Assembly (NCBI GenBank): GCA_937929915.1
Contig: CALFUN010000004.1
Coordinates: forward strand, 1 to 64,000
Direction of reading: 5' to 3'
Length of the DNA stretch: 64,000 nucleotides
From: an uncultured Caulobacterales bacterium
GTDB lineage: Bacteria; Pseudomonadota; Alphaproteobacteria; Caulobacterales; Maricaulaceae
Both the position numbers and the translations under genes were made by a program. This document shows positions 37,938-46,229 of this stretch, one piece after another; the first letter of the stretch is position 1, and the number at the start of each line of letters is the position of its first letter. A model generated the notes under the pieces. The model saw only the letters and a program-made list of their open reading frames with translations, made no database searches and was not told where the DNA came from.

Positions 37938-38602
37938 GCCCCGTGGCCGAAATCATTAAGCGCGACATAAAGCTCGCAGCCCGCTCTGGCGGGGCGTGGA
38001 GTTACGGCCTTGTCTTTATGGCATTTTTTCTAGCCCTTTGCGCTATTGCGCTTGGCGGTAAATTGCAAACCTTAAAAGACTTGTCTATACCACTGATATG
38101 GCTATCTATTTTATTTGCCAGCCTATTGTCCATCTCGCACATTTTTCGGCAAGATATGGAAGATGGTACAATGGCGCAATTCAAACTCGCGCGGCTGTCA
38201 TCGATGACAATCGCCAGCGCTAAGACCTTATCCTTTGCTCTGATATATCTTTTACCGCTTATTTTAACAACGCCGATTTGGAGTCAATTCTTTGGGTTAG
38301 GCAGCGCTGAACTCGTTGGATTATGCCTAGCGCTCCTCATCGCTCTGCCCGCTATCGCGATTTATGTCGCGGTGTCTGGAGCCTTATTATGTGCCAAGCA
38401 ATCTGGCGGATTTCTCGCCATTATATTAACTGCGCCGCTATTAATCCCAACCTTGATATTTGGCATAGCCGCAGCACAAAATTTTTCTGATGCAGGCATC
38501 GCCGCAATGGAATTTCGTATATTAGCGGGTTTAAGTTTCATTTCAATCGCGATAGGATTACCTGCAAGCGCGGCAGCCCTGAGCGCAAATTTAGAAGGCT
38601 GA
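37934..38602 (+). CDS. ccmB: Heme exporter membrane protein CcmB
   Basis: The 222-residue membrane subunit of the CcmABCD complex, with six hydrophobic helices. The N-terminus EIIKRDIKLAARSGGAW and the following FRQDMEDGTMAQF segment are family signatures. It overlaps ccmA by four bases and precedes ccmC by 36 bases. No anomaly was found. Confidence 0.94.
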   Translation: MSPVAEIIKRDIKLAARSGGAWSYGLVFMAFFLALCAIALGGKLQTLKDLSIPLIWLSILFASLLSISHIFRQDMEDGTMAQFKLARLSSMTIASAKTLSFALIYLLPLILTTPIWSQFFGLGSAELVGLCLALLIALPAIAIYVAVSGALLCAKQSGGFLAIILTAPLLIPTLIFGIAAAQNFSDAGIAAMEFRILAGLSFISIAIGLPASAAALSANLEG

Positions 38603-38638
38603 CCCTATGAACACTGATAGCCAGAAAGAACCGACAAT

Positions 38639-39382
38639 ATGGGTATAATAAGCTATCTCGCCAACCCCGCACGGTTTTTGCGGTTTTCAAAAATCGCCAC
38701 CCCTTTATTTGGATGGTTGGCTATTATTGGACTTGGCATAGGATTATATCTATCCCTTATCGGCTCACCGCTTGAAGAGGAACAGGGCCATACCGTACGC
38801 ATCATGTATGTGCATGTCCCTGCCGCATGGTGCGCCATGGCCGCTTATACAGGCATCGCTCTTGCAAGCCTTATCAGCTTTGTCTGGCGGCACTCCCTCG
38901 CCGATAGCGCCGCGCGGGCCTTAGCTATACCCGGAGCCGTGTTCACAGCCTTAACTCTGATTACAGGCAGCCTTTGGGGGCGTCCTGATTGGGGGACATG
39001 GTGGCAATGGGATGGCCGCATGACCTCTGTTTTAGTGCTTTTGTTCATTTACATCGGCTACATCGCCATTTGGAATATTGCCGAACGTAAAATTGCCGCC
39101 CGCCTTGCCGCCATTCTAGCTATGGTTGGTTGGATCAATATTCCCATCATCAAATATTCGGTTGAATGGTGGAATACACTCCATCAACCTGCCACAGTCT
39201 CAAAACTGAGCGCGCCAAGTGCAACAGCAGAGATATTATGGCCTCTGATGGTTATGGGGTTAGCTTACACATTTTTACTTGGCTGGATGGCTTTGCGCGG
39301 CATAGAGGCTGAACTTGTTGCCTTAAAAGCGGCGCGCAATACGCCCCATTCCCCCGCAACTGTCACGATAGAGCCTGCCTAA
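38639..39382 (+). CDS. ccmC: Heme exporter protein CcmC
   Basis: CcmC presents heme to CcmE. The 247-residue protein has six membrane helices and the tryptophan-rich heme-handling motif WGRPDWGTWWQWDGRMTS. Two conserved His are in the VHVPAAW and NTLHQPATV segments. It shares one base with the ccmD start (TAATG). A 13-codon out-of-frame ATG ORF at 38607-38648 overlaps its start; I see no evidence that it is used. Confidence 0.96.
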   Translation: MGIISYLANPARFLRFSKIATPLFGWLAIIGLGIGLYLSLIGSPLEEEQGHTVRIMYVHVPAAWCAMAAYTGIALASLISFVWRHSLADSAARALAIPGAVFTALTLITGSLWGRPDWGTWWQWDGRMTSVLVLLFIYIGYIAIWNIAERKIAARLAAILAMVGWINIPIIKYSVEWWNTLHQPATVSKLSAPSATAEILWPLMVMGLAYTFLLGWMALRGIEAELVALKAARNTPHSPATVTIEPA

Positions 39383-39489
39383 TGTTGGATTTTGGAAAAA
39401 ATGCTGTTTTTATTTGGGCCTCATATGGAGTGAGCGCTCTGTGTCTTGGCACGCTTATTATTTTCACATGGCGAAAGCCGCGTAAATGA
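39382..39489 (+). CDS. ccmD: Heme exporter protein CcmD
   Basis: A 35-residue protein with one membrane helix (about residues 8-28) and a basic tail (WRKPRK). Size, WASYG-type motif before the helix and position right after ccmC identify CcmD, which stabilises the CcmABC-E complex. Its start overlaps the ccmC stop by one base and its stop overlaps the mazG ATG by four (ATGA). Confidence 0.88.
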   Translation: MLDFGKNAVFIWASYGVSALCLGTLIIFTWRKPRK

Positions 39490-40271
39490 GCGCGGAAAAT
39501 CAAGCTCCCAATCTCGGGCATGACCCTTATACGCGAATAAAGACATTAATGGAGCGATTGCGCCGTGACTGTCCGTGGGACAAAGCCCAAAACTTTGACA
39601 CGATCGCCCCTTATACAATCGAAGAAAGTTATGAAGTCGCCGATGCCATTGCCCGAAATGATATGGCTGACCTTAAAATAGAACTGGGGGATTTACTCTT
39701 TCAAGTCTTGTTTCATTCCCAACTCGCCAGTGAAGTTTCACCTGAAAATGGCGGCTTTAATCTTGATGATGTATGCGAGGGTCTGATTCAGAAAATGGTA
39801 GATCGCCACCCACATGTTTTCGCAGGTGCAGATAAGCCAGATTGGGATGCGATTAAACATGCCGAACGCAAGGCCAAAGGCGAAACTCGTATATTGGCAG
39901 ATGTTCCGCTGGCCTTACCTGAATTAATGCGCGCTGAGAAGTTACAAAAACGCGCAGCGAAAACAGGCTTTGACTGGCCTGATACGATGGGGGTTTGGGA
40001 TAAAATATTTGAAGAAATGCACGAAGTCCGCAGCGCGATAGATAGTAAAATCGCAGATGCTATTGAAGATGAAATTGGTGATGTGCTTTTTGCCATTACA
40101 AATCTCGCGCGGCATTGCGAGGTTCAGCCCGAAACCGCTTTGCGCCGTACAAATGCGAAATTCACCCGTCGTTTCGAATTTATTGAAACCCATGCTCATA
40201 AGCCGCTGGAAGATTTAACGCTCGATGAGATGGAAGTTTTATGGGAACGCGCGAAGGCTCAAGGGCTTTAA
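39486..40271 (+). CDS. mazG: Nucleoside triphosphate pyrophosphohydrolase MazG
   Basis: MazG hydrolyses NTPs to NMP and pyrophosphate and can lower ppGpp levels. The 261-residue protein has two MazG modules. The first holds RLRRDCPWDKAQNFDTIAPYTIEESYEV and ELGDLLFQVLFHS, and the second holds KIFEEMHEVRSAI and EDEIGDVLFAITNLARH with the metal-binding EExxE/ExxD pattern. It overlaps ccmD by four bases and is convergent with hflX, two bases apart. Confidence 0.95.
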   Translation: MSAENQAPNLGHDPYTRIKTLMERLRRDCPWDKAQNFDTIAPYTIEESYEVADAIARNDMADLKIELGDLLFQVLFHSQLASEVSPENGGFNLDDVCEGLIQKMVDRHPHVFAGADKPDWDAIKHAERKAKGETRILADVPLALPELMRAEKLQKRAAKTGFDWPDTMGVWDKIFEEMHEVRSAIDSKIADAIEDEIGDVLFAITNLARHCEVQPETALRRTNAKFTRRFEFIETHAHKPLEDLTLDEMEVLWERAKAQGL

Positions 40272-40273
40272 GC

Positions 40274-41587
40274 CTATTGAACCAATCGGGCATTTTTCGC
40301 GCGAAACCGCCCTGCATCAGATTCAGACAATCTCACTTTCATCAGAAAAACCCCATTTTTCCCTGAAGATTCGTCCAAAACTTGACCATTTTCATGTAGC
40401 CATGCGCGCGCCGTAAACGCATCAGGTGTAATTTTCACGTTTAAAATATGATCATGGGCCGTTAATTCTGCCTCTATCTGCTCGCGCAAGAGATCAAGCC
40501 CGTCCCCTGTCAGGCAGCTTATCTGGCAGGCGCTCATCATATCATCCAACTCGCGGCTCGCTTCTGCACGTTCTGTCAGAGAATTGCGCGCCTCAGCAGC
40601 TAATAAATCTGTCTTATTCCAGACTTCTAAAATATCTTGGCCATGCTCTGGGCCCGCCTTGATTTGATCTAAAACCTGCATCACTTCCTCGCGGCGACGC
40701 TCGGTTAATGGATCTGACATATCCCGTACATGGAGCAATAAATCGGCTTCTTTGACCTCCTCAAGTGTCGCGCGAAATGCCTTGATAAGCGATGTCGGCA
40801 GATCAGAAATAAAGCCCACAGTATCAGATAAAATCGCCGTATTCCCACTAGGTAGCGGTAAAATACGATGCGTTGTATCTAGCGTCGCAAAAAGCATATC
40901 TTTGGCCAAAACACCGCCTTTTGTTAGCGTGTTAAACAATGTAGATTTTCCCGCATTGGTATAACCGACCAGCGCGACAACCCGTTCTGGGGCGCGTTGG
41001 CGCTTCTGGCGCTGCAAACCACGTGTACGGCGCACATCATCAAGCTGTCTTTTAAGCCGTGCCATTTTATCATTCAAAACTCGGCGATCACTTTCAATCT
41101 GTGTCTCGCCTGGCCCTGCAACAGCCCCCGTTCCGCCGCGTTGGCGCTCCAAATGCGTCCAAGTGCGCACAAGGCGAGAGCGCTCATAGCCAAGCCTTGC
41201 AAGCTCAACCTGCAACGCCCCTTCTTTCGTGGCCGCGCGAAGACCAAAAATCTCCAAAATCAAACCCGTGCGGTCAATGACTTTAATACCCCAGATTTTT
41301 TCAAGATTACGCTGCTGCACAGGGGATAAAGCCGCGTTCACAATCGCCAATTTTATATCATGCGCATTTATCACCGCCCTCATATCGTCAATTTGGCCCG
41401 AACCAAAGAAGTTGGACACTTTCACATCACGCACAGGCACGATGCGGGCCTCGGCGGGCTTGACACCAAGCGCAAGTGCAAGCCCAATGGCTTCTTGAAG
41501 ATCATATTGCGCATCTGAAGCCCGCGCATCAGCAAATCTTGGATGCGCAACAAGTGCAGCGTCTATTTGGGCTGCAGATTCAAACAT
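40274..41587 (-). CDS. hflX: GTPase HflX
   Basis: A ribosome-associated GTPase that splits stalled ribosomes under stress in other bacteria. The 437-residue protein has the N-terminal HflX domain with the glycine-rich linker QRGGTGAVAGPGETQIE, followed by the G domain: GYTNAGKSTLFN (G1), DTVGFISDLP (G3) and WNKTDLL (G4). It lies 14 bases downstream of hfq, as in many proteobacteria. Length and motifs are normal. Confidence 0.96.
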   Translation of the reverse strand: MFESAAQIDAALVAHPRFADARASDAQYDLQEAIGLALALGVKPAEARIVPVRDVKVSNFFGSGQIDDMRAVINAHDIKLAIVNAALSPVQQRNLEKIWGIKVIDRTGLILEIFGLRAATKEGALQVELARLGYERSRLVRTWTHLERQRGGTGAVAGPGETQIESDRRVLNDKMARLKRQLDDVRRTRGLQRQKRQRAPERVVALVGYTNAGKSTLFNTLTKGGVLAKDMLFATLDTTHRILPLPSGNTAILSDTVGFISDLPTSLIKAFRATLEEVKEADLLLHVRDMSDPLTERRREEVMQVLDQIKAGPEHGQDILEVWNKTDLLAAEARNSLTERAEASRELDDMMSACQISCLTGDGLDLLREQIEAELTAHDHILNVKITPDAFTARAWLHENGQVLDESSGKNGVFLMKVRLSESDAGRFRAKNARLVQ

Positions 41588-41601
41588 AAGTCGAGATAGT
41601 T

Positions 41602-41856
41602 TTAGTCCTCTGCGTCGTCTTCGGTTTCGGCATCAAATAATGAAACATTTCCAGCTGGCATAATTGTAGAAATCGCATGTTTATAGACAAGTTGAACCTG
41701 TCCGTCTCGGCGTAAAAGCACACAAAAGCTATCAAACCATGTAACAACGCCTTGAAGTTTGACACCATTTACAAGAAAAACTGTCAAGGGCGTTTTGGAT
41801 TTCCTAACTGCATTCAAGAACGTGTCTTGAAGATTTTGTTTTCTGTCAGCCACCAT
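41602..41856 (-). CDS. hfq: RNA chaperone Hfq
   Basis: A hexameric Sm-fold protein that pairs small RNAs with mRNAs. The 84-residue protein holds both Sm motifs: [19 protein letters not shown] and [11 protein letters not shown]. The N-terminus [15 protein letters not shown] is typical. It is first of hfq-hflX, and the trkH stop lies 130 bases upstream on the same strand. A TTGACT-like hexamer lies in that gap, but no good -10 box was found. Confidence 0.97.
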   Translation of the reverse strand: MVADRKQNLQDTFLNAVRKSKTPLTVFLVNGVKLQGVVTWFDSFCVLLRRDGQVQLVYKHAISTIMPAGNVSLFDAETEDDAED

Positions 41857-41986
41857 TTTATCCTCTTATTTTTAGGCGGTTTTTATGTCCGCAACCCACA
41901 ACGGGGTTATTGGATGAGTCAAAACGCGCTGGCAAGATAATTATGGTTAAATTGGCATTTTTTTCCTAGTAAAGTTTAGTTTGTCC

Positions 41987-43426
41987 CTATTGCCGCCAAA
42001 AAGCTGGCATAAAGAGCGCTAAAACGGCTAAAATTTCCACCCGGCCCAAGAGCATTAAAGCAATGGAGACACTCATTTGGGCAGAGGTGAAGTTTGCGTA
42101 GCTCAGATCTGATTCTGGCAGGCTTACATATAAAAGCGGCCCCATATTGGTCAGGCTCGCTGAACTTGTGACAATCGCATCTTCAAGCCCTAACCCCGTT
42201 GCACCAAATGCCGCTATACCGACTCCAAACGCAACCGCATAGGCGAAAAAATACATCCAAACAGACAGGAAGGCTTTATCCGGCACGCGGCGCTCTCTTA
42301 ACTTCACAGGCACAATCCGAGACGGGTGAGAGAGCCGCCCAAGGTCGGTTCCCAAATGCCGGAAAAGCAATAAAAACCGCATAATTTTAATCCCGCCTGC
42401 TGTCGATAATGCCGAGCCGCCAATTAGGGCAAAACTAATCAAAATAACATTAGGCACCATATCTATGCCAAGCACATCATATTGAAACCCCGCCGTGCTG
42501 ATAAAATAAATACTATCGAGCAAACTATTGGGAAGATTAACAAGACCAGAGAACACACTGGCTATTAAGGCAAGAGCGCTCATTAAAACCCAGACCACAC
42601 GCTGTTCCAAGTTGAATAGAATACGTTTAAAACTGCGCCAACTTCTTAAACGGGTAAAATCCCATAAAAGCGCCATATTCATAGCGCCAAGAACACATAA
42701 AACCCCTAAAATCGTCGCCGCAAATGGCGGGACATAATGCGTTAGCGGGCCAGATTGCGGCGTCAATCCGCCCGTACTAATCCCGCTTAGCGCCAGGCAG
42801 ATGGCATTAAAAACTGACGTGCCGCCAATCACCATTAATAAAATCGCTACGCCAGCCAAGCCCGAATATACCGCAGCGACAAGGCGGCCAATACCAATTA
42901 AGCGTTCAAATAACGCGCCTTTTTTCAAGGTAAATAACATGGATTTATGAACCCCTGTCCCTGTCAGGTTTAGCGCCGCTAAGATCACAATCGCAAATGT
43001 TGTGATGCTCACCCCGCCAAACCATTGTAGTAAGGCCCGCCAGAACACCAATGCAGGGGGTAAATCCTCTGGCACAAGCCGCGAGGCACCCGTGGTTGTA
43101 AAGGCCGATACACTTTCAAAATAAGCTGATAACAGGTTCGGACTTGCCTCTAAAAACAAGAAAGGTAACGCGGTGATTATCGGTATAATTGCCCAAAATA
43201 ACGCCAAAAACAGCAAGGCCTCAGAATTCGACTCACGCCCTGGTGTGTTAAAGGTTAATGTTATAAATAAAGCGCCAATCACACCCGATATTAAAGCTAA
43301 ACCGCTCAATCGGATAGCCGATGTAAAATCAGCAGTCACATAGGCTAAAAGTGCTGTCAGAATGAACAAACCCGCACAAAGAACAAAACTATTCCCCAGC
43401 CATAATATGATACGCGTTAAAGCCAC
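41987..43426 (-). CDS. trkH: Trk-type potassium channel subunit TrkH
   Basis: The membrane pore of the Trk potassium uptake system. The 479-residue protein has about ten hydrophobic helices and the repeated selectivity-filter regions FTTTGASRL, GISTGGLTPQSG, FISTAGFQYD and SLTNMGPLL. It follows trkA by three bases, so both subunits are made together. The start MALTRIILWLGNSF places the first helix at once, as in relatives. Confidence 0.93.
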   Translation of the reverse strand: MALTRIILWLGNSFVLCAGLFILTALLAYVTADFTSAIRLSGLALISGVIGALFITLTFNTPGRESNSEALLFLALFWAIIPIITALPFLFLEASPNLLSAYFESVSAFTTTGASRLVPEDLPPALVFWRALLQWFGGVSITTFAIVILAALNLTGTGVHKSMLFTLKKGALFERLIGIGRLVAAVYSGLAGVAILLMVIGGTSVFNAICLALSGISTGGLTPQSGPLTHYVPPFAATILGVLCVLGAMNMALLWDFTRLRSWRSFKRILFNLEQRVVWVLMSALALIASVFSGLVNLPNSLLDSIYFISTAGFQYDVLGIDMVPNVILISFALIGGSALSTAGGIKIMRFLLLFRHLGTDLGRLSHPSRIVPVKLRERRVPDKAFLSVWMYFFAYAVAFGVGIAAFGATGLGLEDAIVTSSASLTNMGPLLYVSLPESDLSYANFTSAQMSVSIALMLLGRVEILAVLALFMPAFWRQ

Positions 43427-43429
43427 AGC

Positions 43430-44803
43430 TTAGAAATATTCCGTACTGACCCTGAACATAGATTCTACATCTTTCAAAGTCGATTTTTCAGCCAGAAGAA
43501 TAAGCCTATCGCCTTGGCGTATTATCATGTCAGGATCAGGCAGGACAACCCGTCCTTTATGAATAACGGCCCCAACCGCGACACCCTCCGAGAAACCAAC
43601 ATCTTTGAGGCTCTTGCCTGTCATGGGAGAAGTTTCTATCACTTCGCCTTCCATAACTTCGGCACCGCCATGCTCTAGCGTATAAACATCAAGAATACGG
43701 CCACGCCTTACATGACGTAAAATAGAGCTAACCGTGCTGGCGCGCGGGTCAATTATCATATCAATCCCAAGCTCGCTTTGCATATCTTGCATGGATAGCT
43801 CATTAATCAGGCTGATTGTATGTTTTGCCCCGAGTTTTTTGGCTAACACAGCCGATAGAATATTGGTCTTATCATCATCGGTTAAGCAAATCACCATTTC
43901 AGATGTACTCACCCCTGCTTCTTCTTGTATTTCGGCGGACATGCCATCCCCGTGTAAGATAACCGTTTGCGTCAAAGCTTCGGCGGTTAATTCAGCTTGC
44001 TCTTTATTACGTTCTATCATCCGTACCCGCATACCAGACACAGATTCGAGCTCTTTGGCCACATAGCTGCCAATATTCCCGCCGCCAATAATAACAATAT
44101 GGCGCGCTTTAGTCTCGCGCGTGCCGATTAGCTCAAGCAAGCGCGCCGCATGTTCAGCCTTGGTAATAAAATAAGCATCATCGCCTACATTTAGAGGGTC
44201 ATCAGGTGTTGGCGCAAAAATTTCGCCGTCACGTTTCACACCCACAATCGCCGCATGAAGCCCGCTAAACAGGTCAGGAATTTGCTTAATCGGCATGTTA
44301 ATAATCGGGCAATCCTCTTCAATCCGAACACCTAAAAACTGAACACGCCCATCCCCAAATGGGACAACATTAAATGCACCTGGTGTATTTAACCGGCGCA
44401 AAATCGCCTTGCCGATCTCAATCTCAGGGGAGATGATAATATCAATCGGCATGTTTTCACGGCTATATAAGTCATTCCACTGACTTTCGAGATAGCTTTG
44501 CGCGCGAACCCGTGCGACTTTCACAGGGACGTTAAAAAGTGAATGCGCCACTTGGCAGGCAACCATATTCACCTCATCTGCATGTGTAACCGCAATAATC
44601 ATATCGGCTGTTTTCACACCCGCGCGCACAAGTGTATCTGGATGGCTGCCATAGCCAACAACACCGCGCACATCTAAATCCATCGTAATGTTTTGGATAA
44701 GGTCTGCTGACACATCTACAATGGTGACAGAATTATTCTCTGCAGCCAATCTTTGTGCAAGACCATATCCTACCCGCCCAGCTCCGCAAATAATGACTCT
44801 CAT
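43430..44803 (-). CDS. trkA: Trk system potassium regulator TrkA
   Basis: The cytosolic nucleotide-binding gate of TrkH. The 457-residue protein has two RCK modules, each with a Rossmann NAD-binding motif: VIICGAGRVGYGLAQRL at residue 3 and IVIIGGGNIGSYVAKEL at about 234. C-terminal TrkA_C segments follow each. It sits 44 bases downstream of ntrX, continuing the ntrY-ntrX-trkA-trkH order that is typical of alphaproteobacteria. Confidence 0.96.
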   Translation of the reverse strand: MRVIICGAGRVGYGLAQRLAAENNSVTIVDVSADLIQNITMDLDVRGVVGYGSHPDTLVRAGVKTADMIIAVTHADEVNMVACQVAHSLFNVPVKVARVRAQSYLESQWNDLYSRENMPIDIIISPEIEIGKAILRRLNTPGAFNVVPFGDGRVQFLGVRIEEDCPIINMPIKQIPDLFSGLHAAIVGVKRDGEIFAPTPDDPLNVGDDAYFITKAEHAARLLELIGTRETKARHIVIIGGGNIGSYVAKELESVSGMRVRMIERNKEQAELTAEALTQTVILHGDGMSAEIQEEAGVSTSEMVICLTDDDKTNILSAVLAKKLGAKHTISLINELSMQDMQSELGIDMIIDPRASTVSSILRHVRRGRILDVYTLEHGGAEVMEGEVIETSPMTGKSLKDVGFSEGVAVGAVIHKGRVVLPDPDMIIRQGDRLILLAEKSTLKDVESMFRVSTEYF

Positions 44804-44847
44804 AACTTCGTCCGCTTATGCCATGGGCCTATTGATTCGTCTTAAAC

Positions 44848-46227
44848 TTAGTCCCGCCCAGTCGCACCTAAACCTAACGACTTGAGTTTACGATGCAAGG
44901 CCGAACGTTCCATACCCACAAAACTAGCTGTACGTGAAATATTACCGCCAAATCTTTCAATTTGCGCCTGTAAATATTCGCGTTCAAAATGCTCTCGTGC
45001 ATCGCGCAACGGCAACCCTATCATACGCTCGCTTTCATTTGGCGCAGAGCCAGATCGCACAACAGATACTTCAGGCGGCAATGTTTCTAGCGTAATCGGC
45101 TGACTAGGCTCGCCTGTTGCTAAGATTAGAAGACGCTCGACATTATTGCGCAGTTGACGCACATTTCCCGGCCAATCATGAGCTTGCAAGGCGGCCATCG
45201 CATCATCTCCAATTTCGCGCGCAGGCAACCCTGTCGATGCAGCCAGTTGCGCAATGAAGTAATTGACAAGCTCAGGTATATCCTCGCGCCGTGCAGATAA
45301 AGGCGGGGCGTGCAAAGGCATCACATTTAATCGGTGATATAAATCCTCGCGGAATTTCCCATGAGTAACCTCTTGGCCCAAATCACGCGACGATGACGTA
45401 ATCACCCGCACATCAACCTGTACATCATCTTGCCCGCCAAGACGGTGAAAGCGCTGCTCAACCAACAGTCTGAGTAATTTACCCTGCGTTTCCAATGGCA
45501 TATCCGCTACTTCGTCAAGATATAAGGTACCATTATGGGCGCGCTCTAACAGCCCAGCTTTAATCGCAGAGCCATCCATGTTCTCTGTGCCAAATAGCTC
45601 TTGCTCCACCCGCTCAGGCACCATGGAGGCCGCATTGACCGCTTTAAATGGCCCAGAGGCGCGATTTGATTTACTATGTAACAGCCGCGCCAGCAGCTCT
45701 TTACCTGTCCCCGATGCCCCCGTAATCAGCACGCGGCTATTGGTCGTGGCGATACGATTAATTTTCTGGCGAAGTTGGGTAATATGCGCCGAATTACCAA
45801 TCAATGTCGTATCAGATGGCGCCTTACCTTTAAGTTCTTCATTTTCCTGTTTAAGCCGCGCATTTTCTAACGCGCGCGTAGCGGTCACAATGAGCTTTTC
45901 CGATTTAAACGGTTTGACAATATAATCATAAGCCCCTTTACGAATGGCAGATACCGCCGTTTCAACGGTTCCGTGGCCACTTATGATAATAACGGGGACA
46001 TGTTCATATATTGCTTTGAAGCTATCGAGCAGTTCTATACCGTCCATTGAGCTGCCTTTGAGCCAAACATCTAAAACAACAAGAGAAGGCTCACGCGCAC
46101 GCACCGCCTCTAAAGCTTGGTCAGACGTAGCGGCTTGGCGCGTCTCATAGCCCTCATCTTCGAGAATACCCGCAATCATTTCGCGTATATCATCTTCATC
46201 TTCAACAATTAAAACATCAGAGGTCAT
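44848..46227 (-). CDS. ntrX: Response regulator NtrX, lacking the sigma-54 contact loop
   Basis: NtrX is the partner of NtrY and controls nitrogen, redox and envelope genes. The receiver domain has phosphoacceptor D53 (VVLDVWL). The AAA+ domain has Walker A GASGTGKE (170-177) and Walker B GTLYLDEVAD. Where enhancer-binding proteins carry GAFTGA, the text here is LFGTENMDGSAIKAGLLERA, so sigma-54 contact is not expected. The C-terminal Fis-type helix-turn-helix (NISRTASFVGMERSALHRKL) is intact. The 459 residues follow ntrY by two bases. Confidence 0.95.
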   Translation of the reverse strand: MTSDVLIVEDEDDIREMIAGILEDEGYETRQAATSDQALEAVRAREPSLVVLDVWLKGSSMDGIELLDSFKAIYEHVPVIIISGHGTVETAVSAIRKGAYDYIVKPFKSEKLIVTATRALENARLKQENEELKGKAPSDTTLIGNSAHITQLRQKINRIATTNSRVLITGASGTGKELLARLLHSKSNRASGPFKAVNAASMVPERVEQELFGTENMDGSAIKAGLLERAHNGTLYLDEVADMPLETQGKLLRLLVEQRFHRLGGQDDVQVDVRVITSSSRDLGQEVTHGKFREDLYHRLNVMPLHAPPLSARREDIPELVNYFIAQLAASTGLPAREIGDDAMAALQAHDWPGNVRQLRNNVERLLILATGEPSQPITLETLPPEVSVVRSGSAPNESERMIGLPLRDAREHFEREYLQAQIERFGGNISRTASFVGMERSALHRKLKSLGLGATGRD

Positions 46228-46229
46228 AG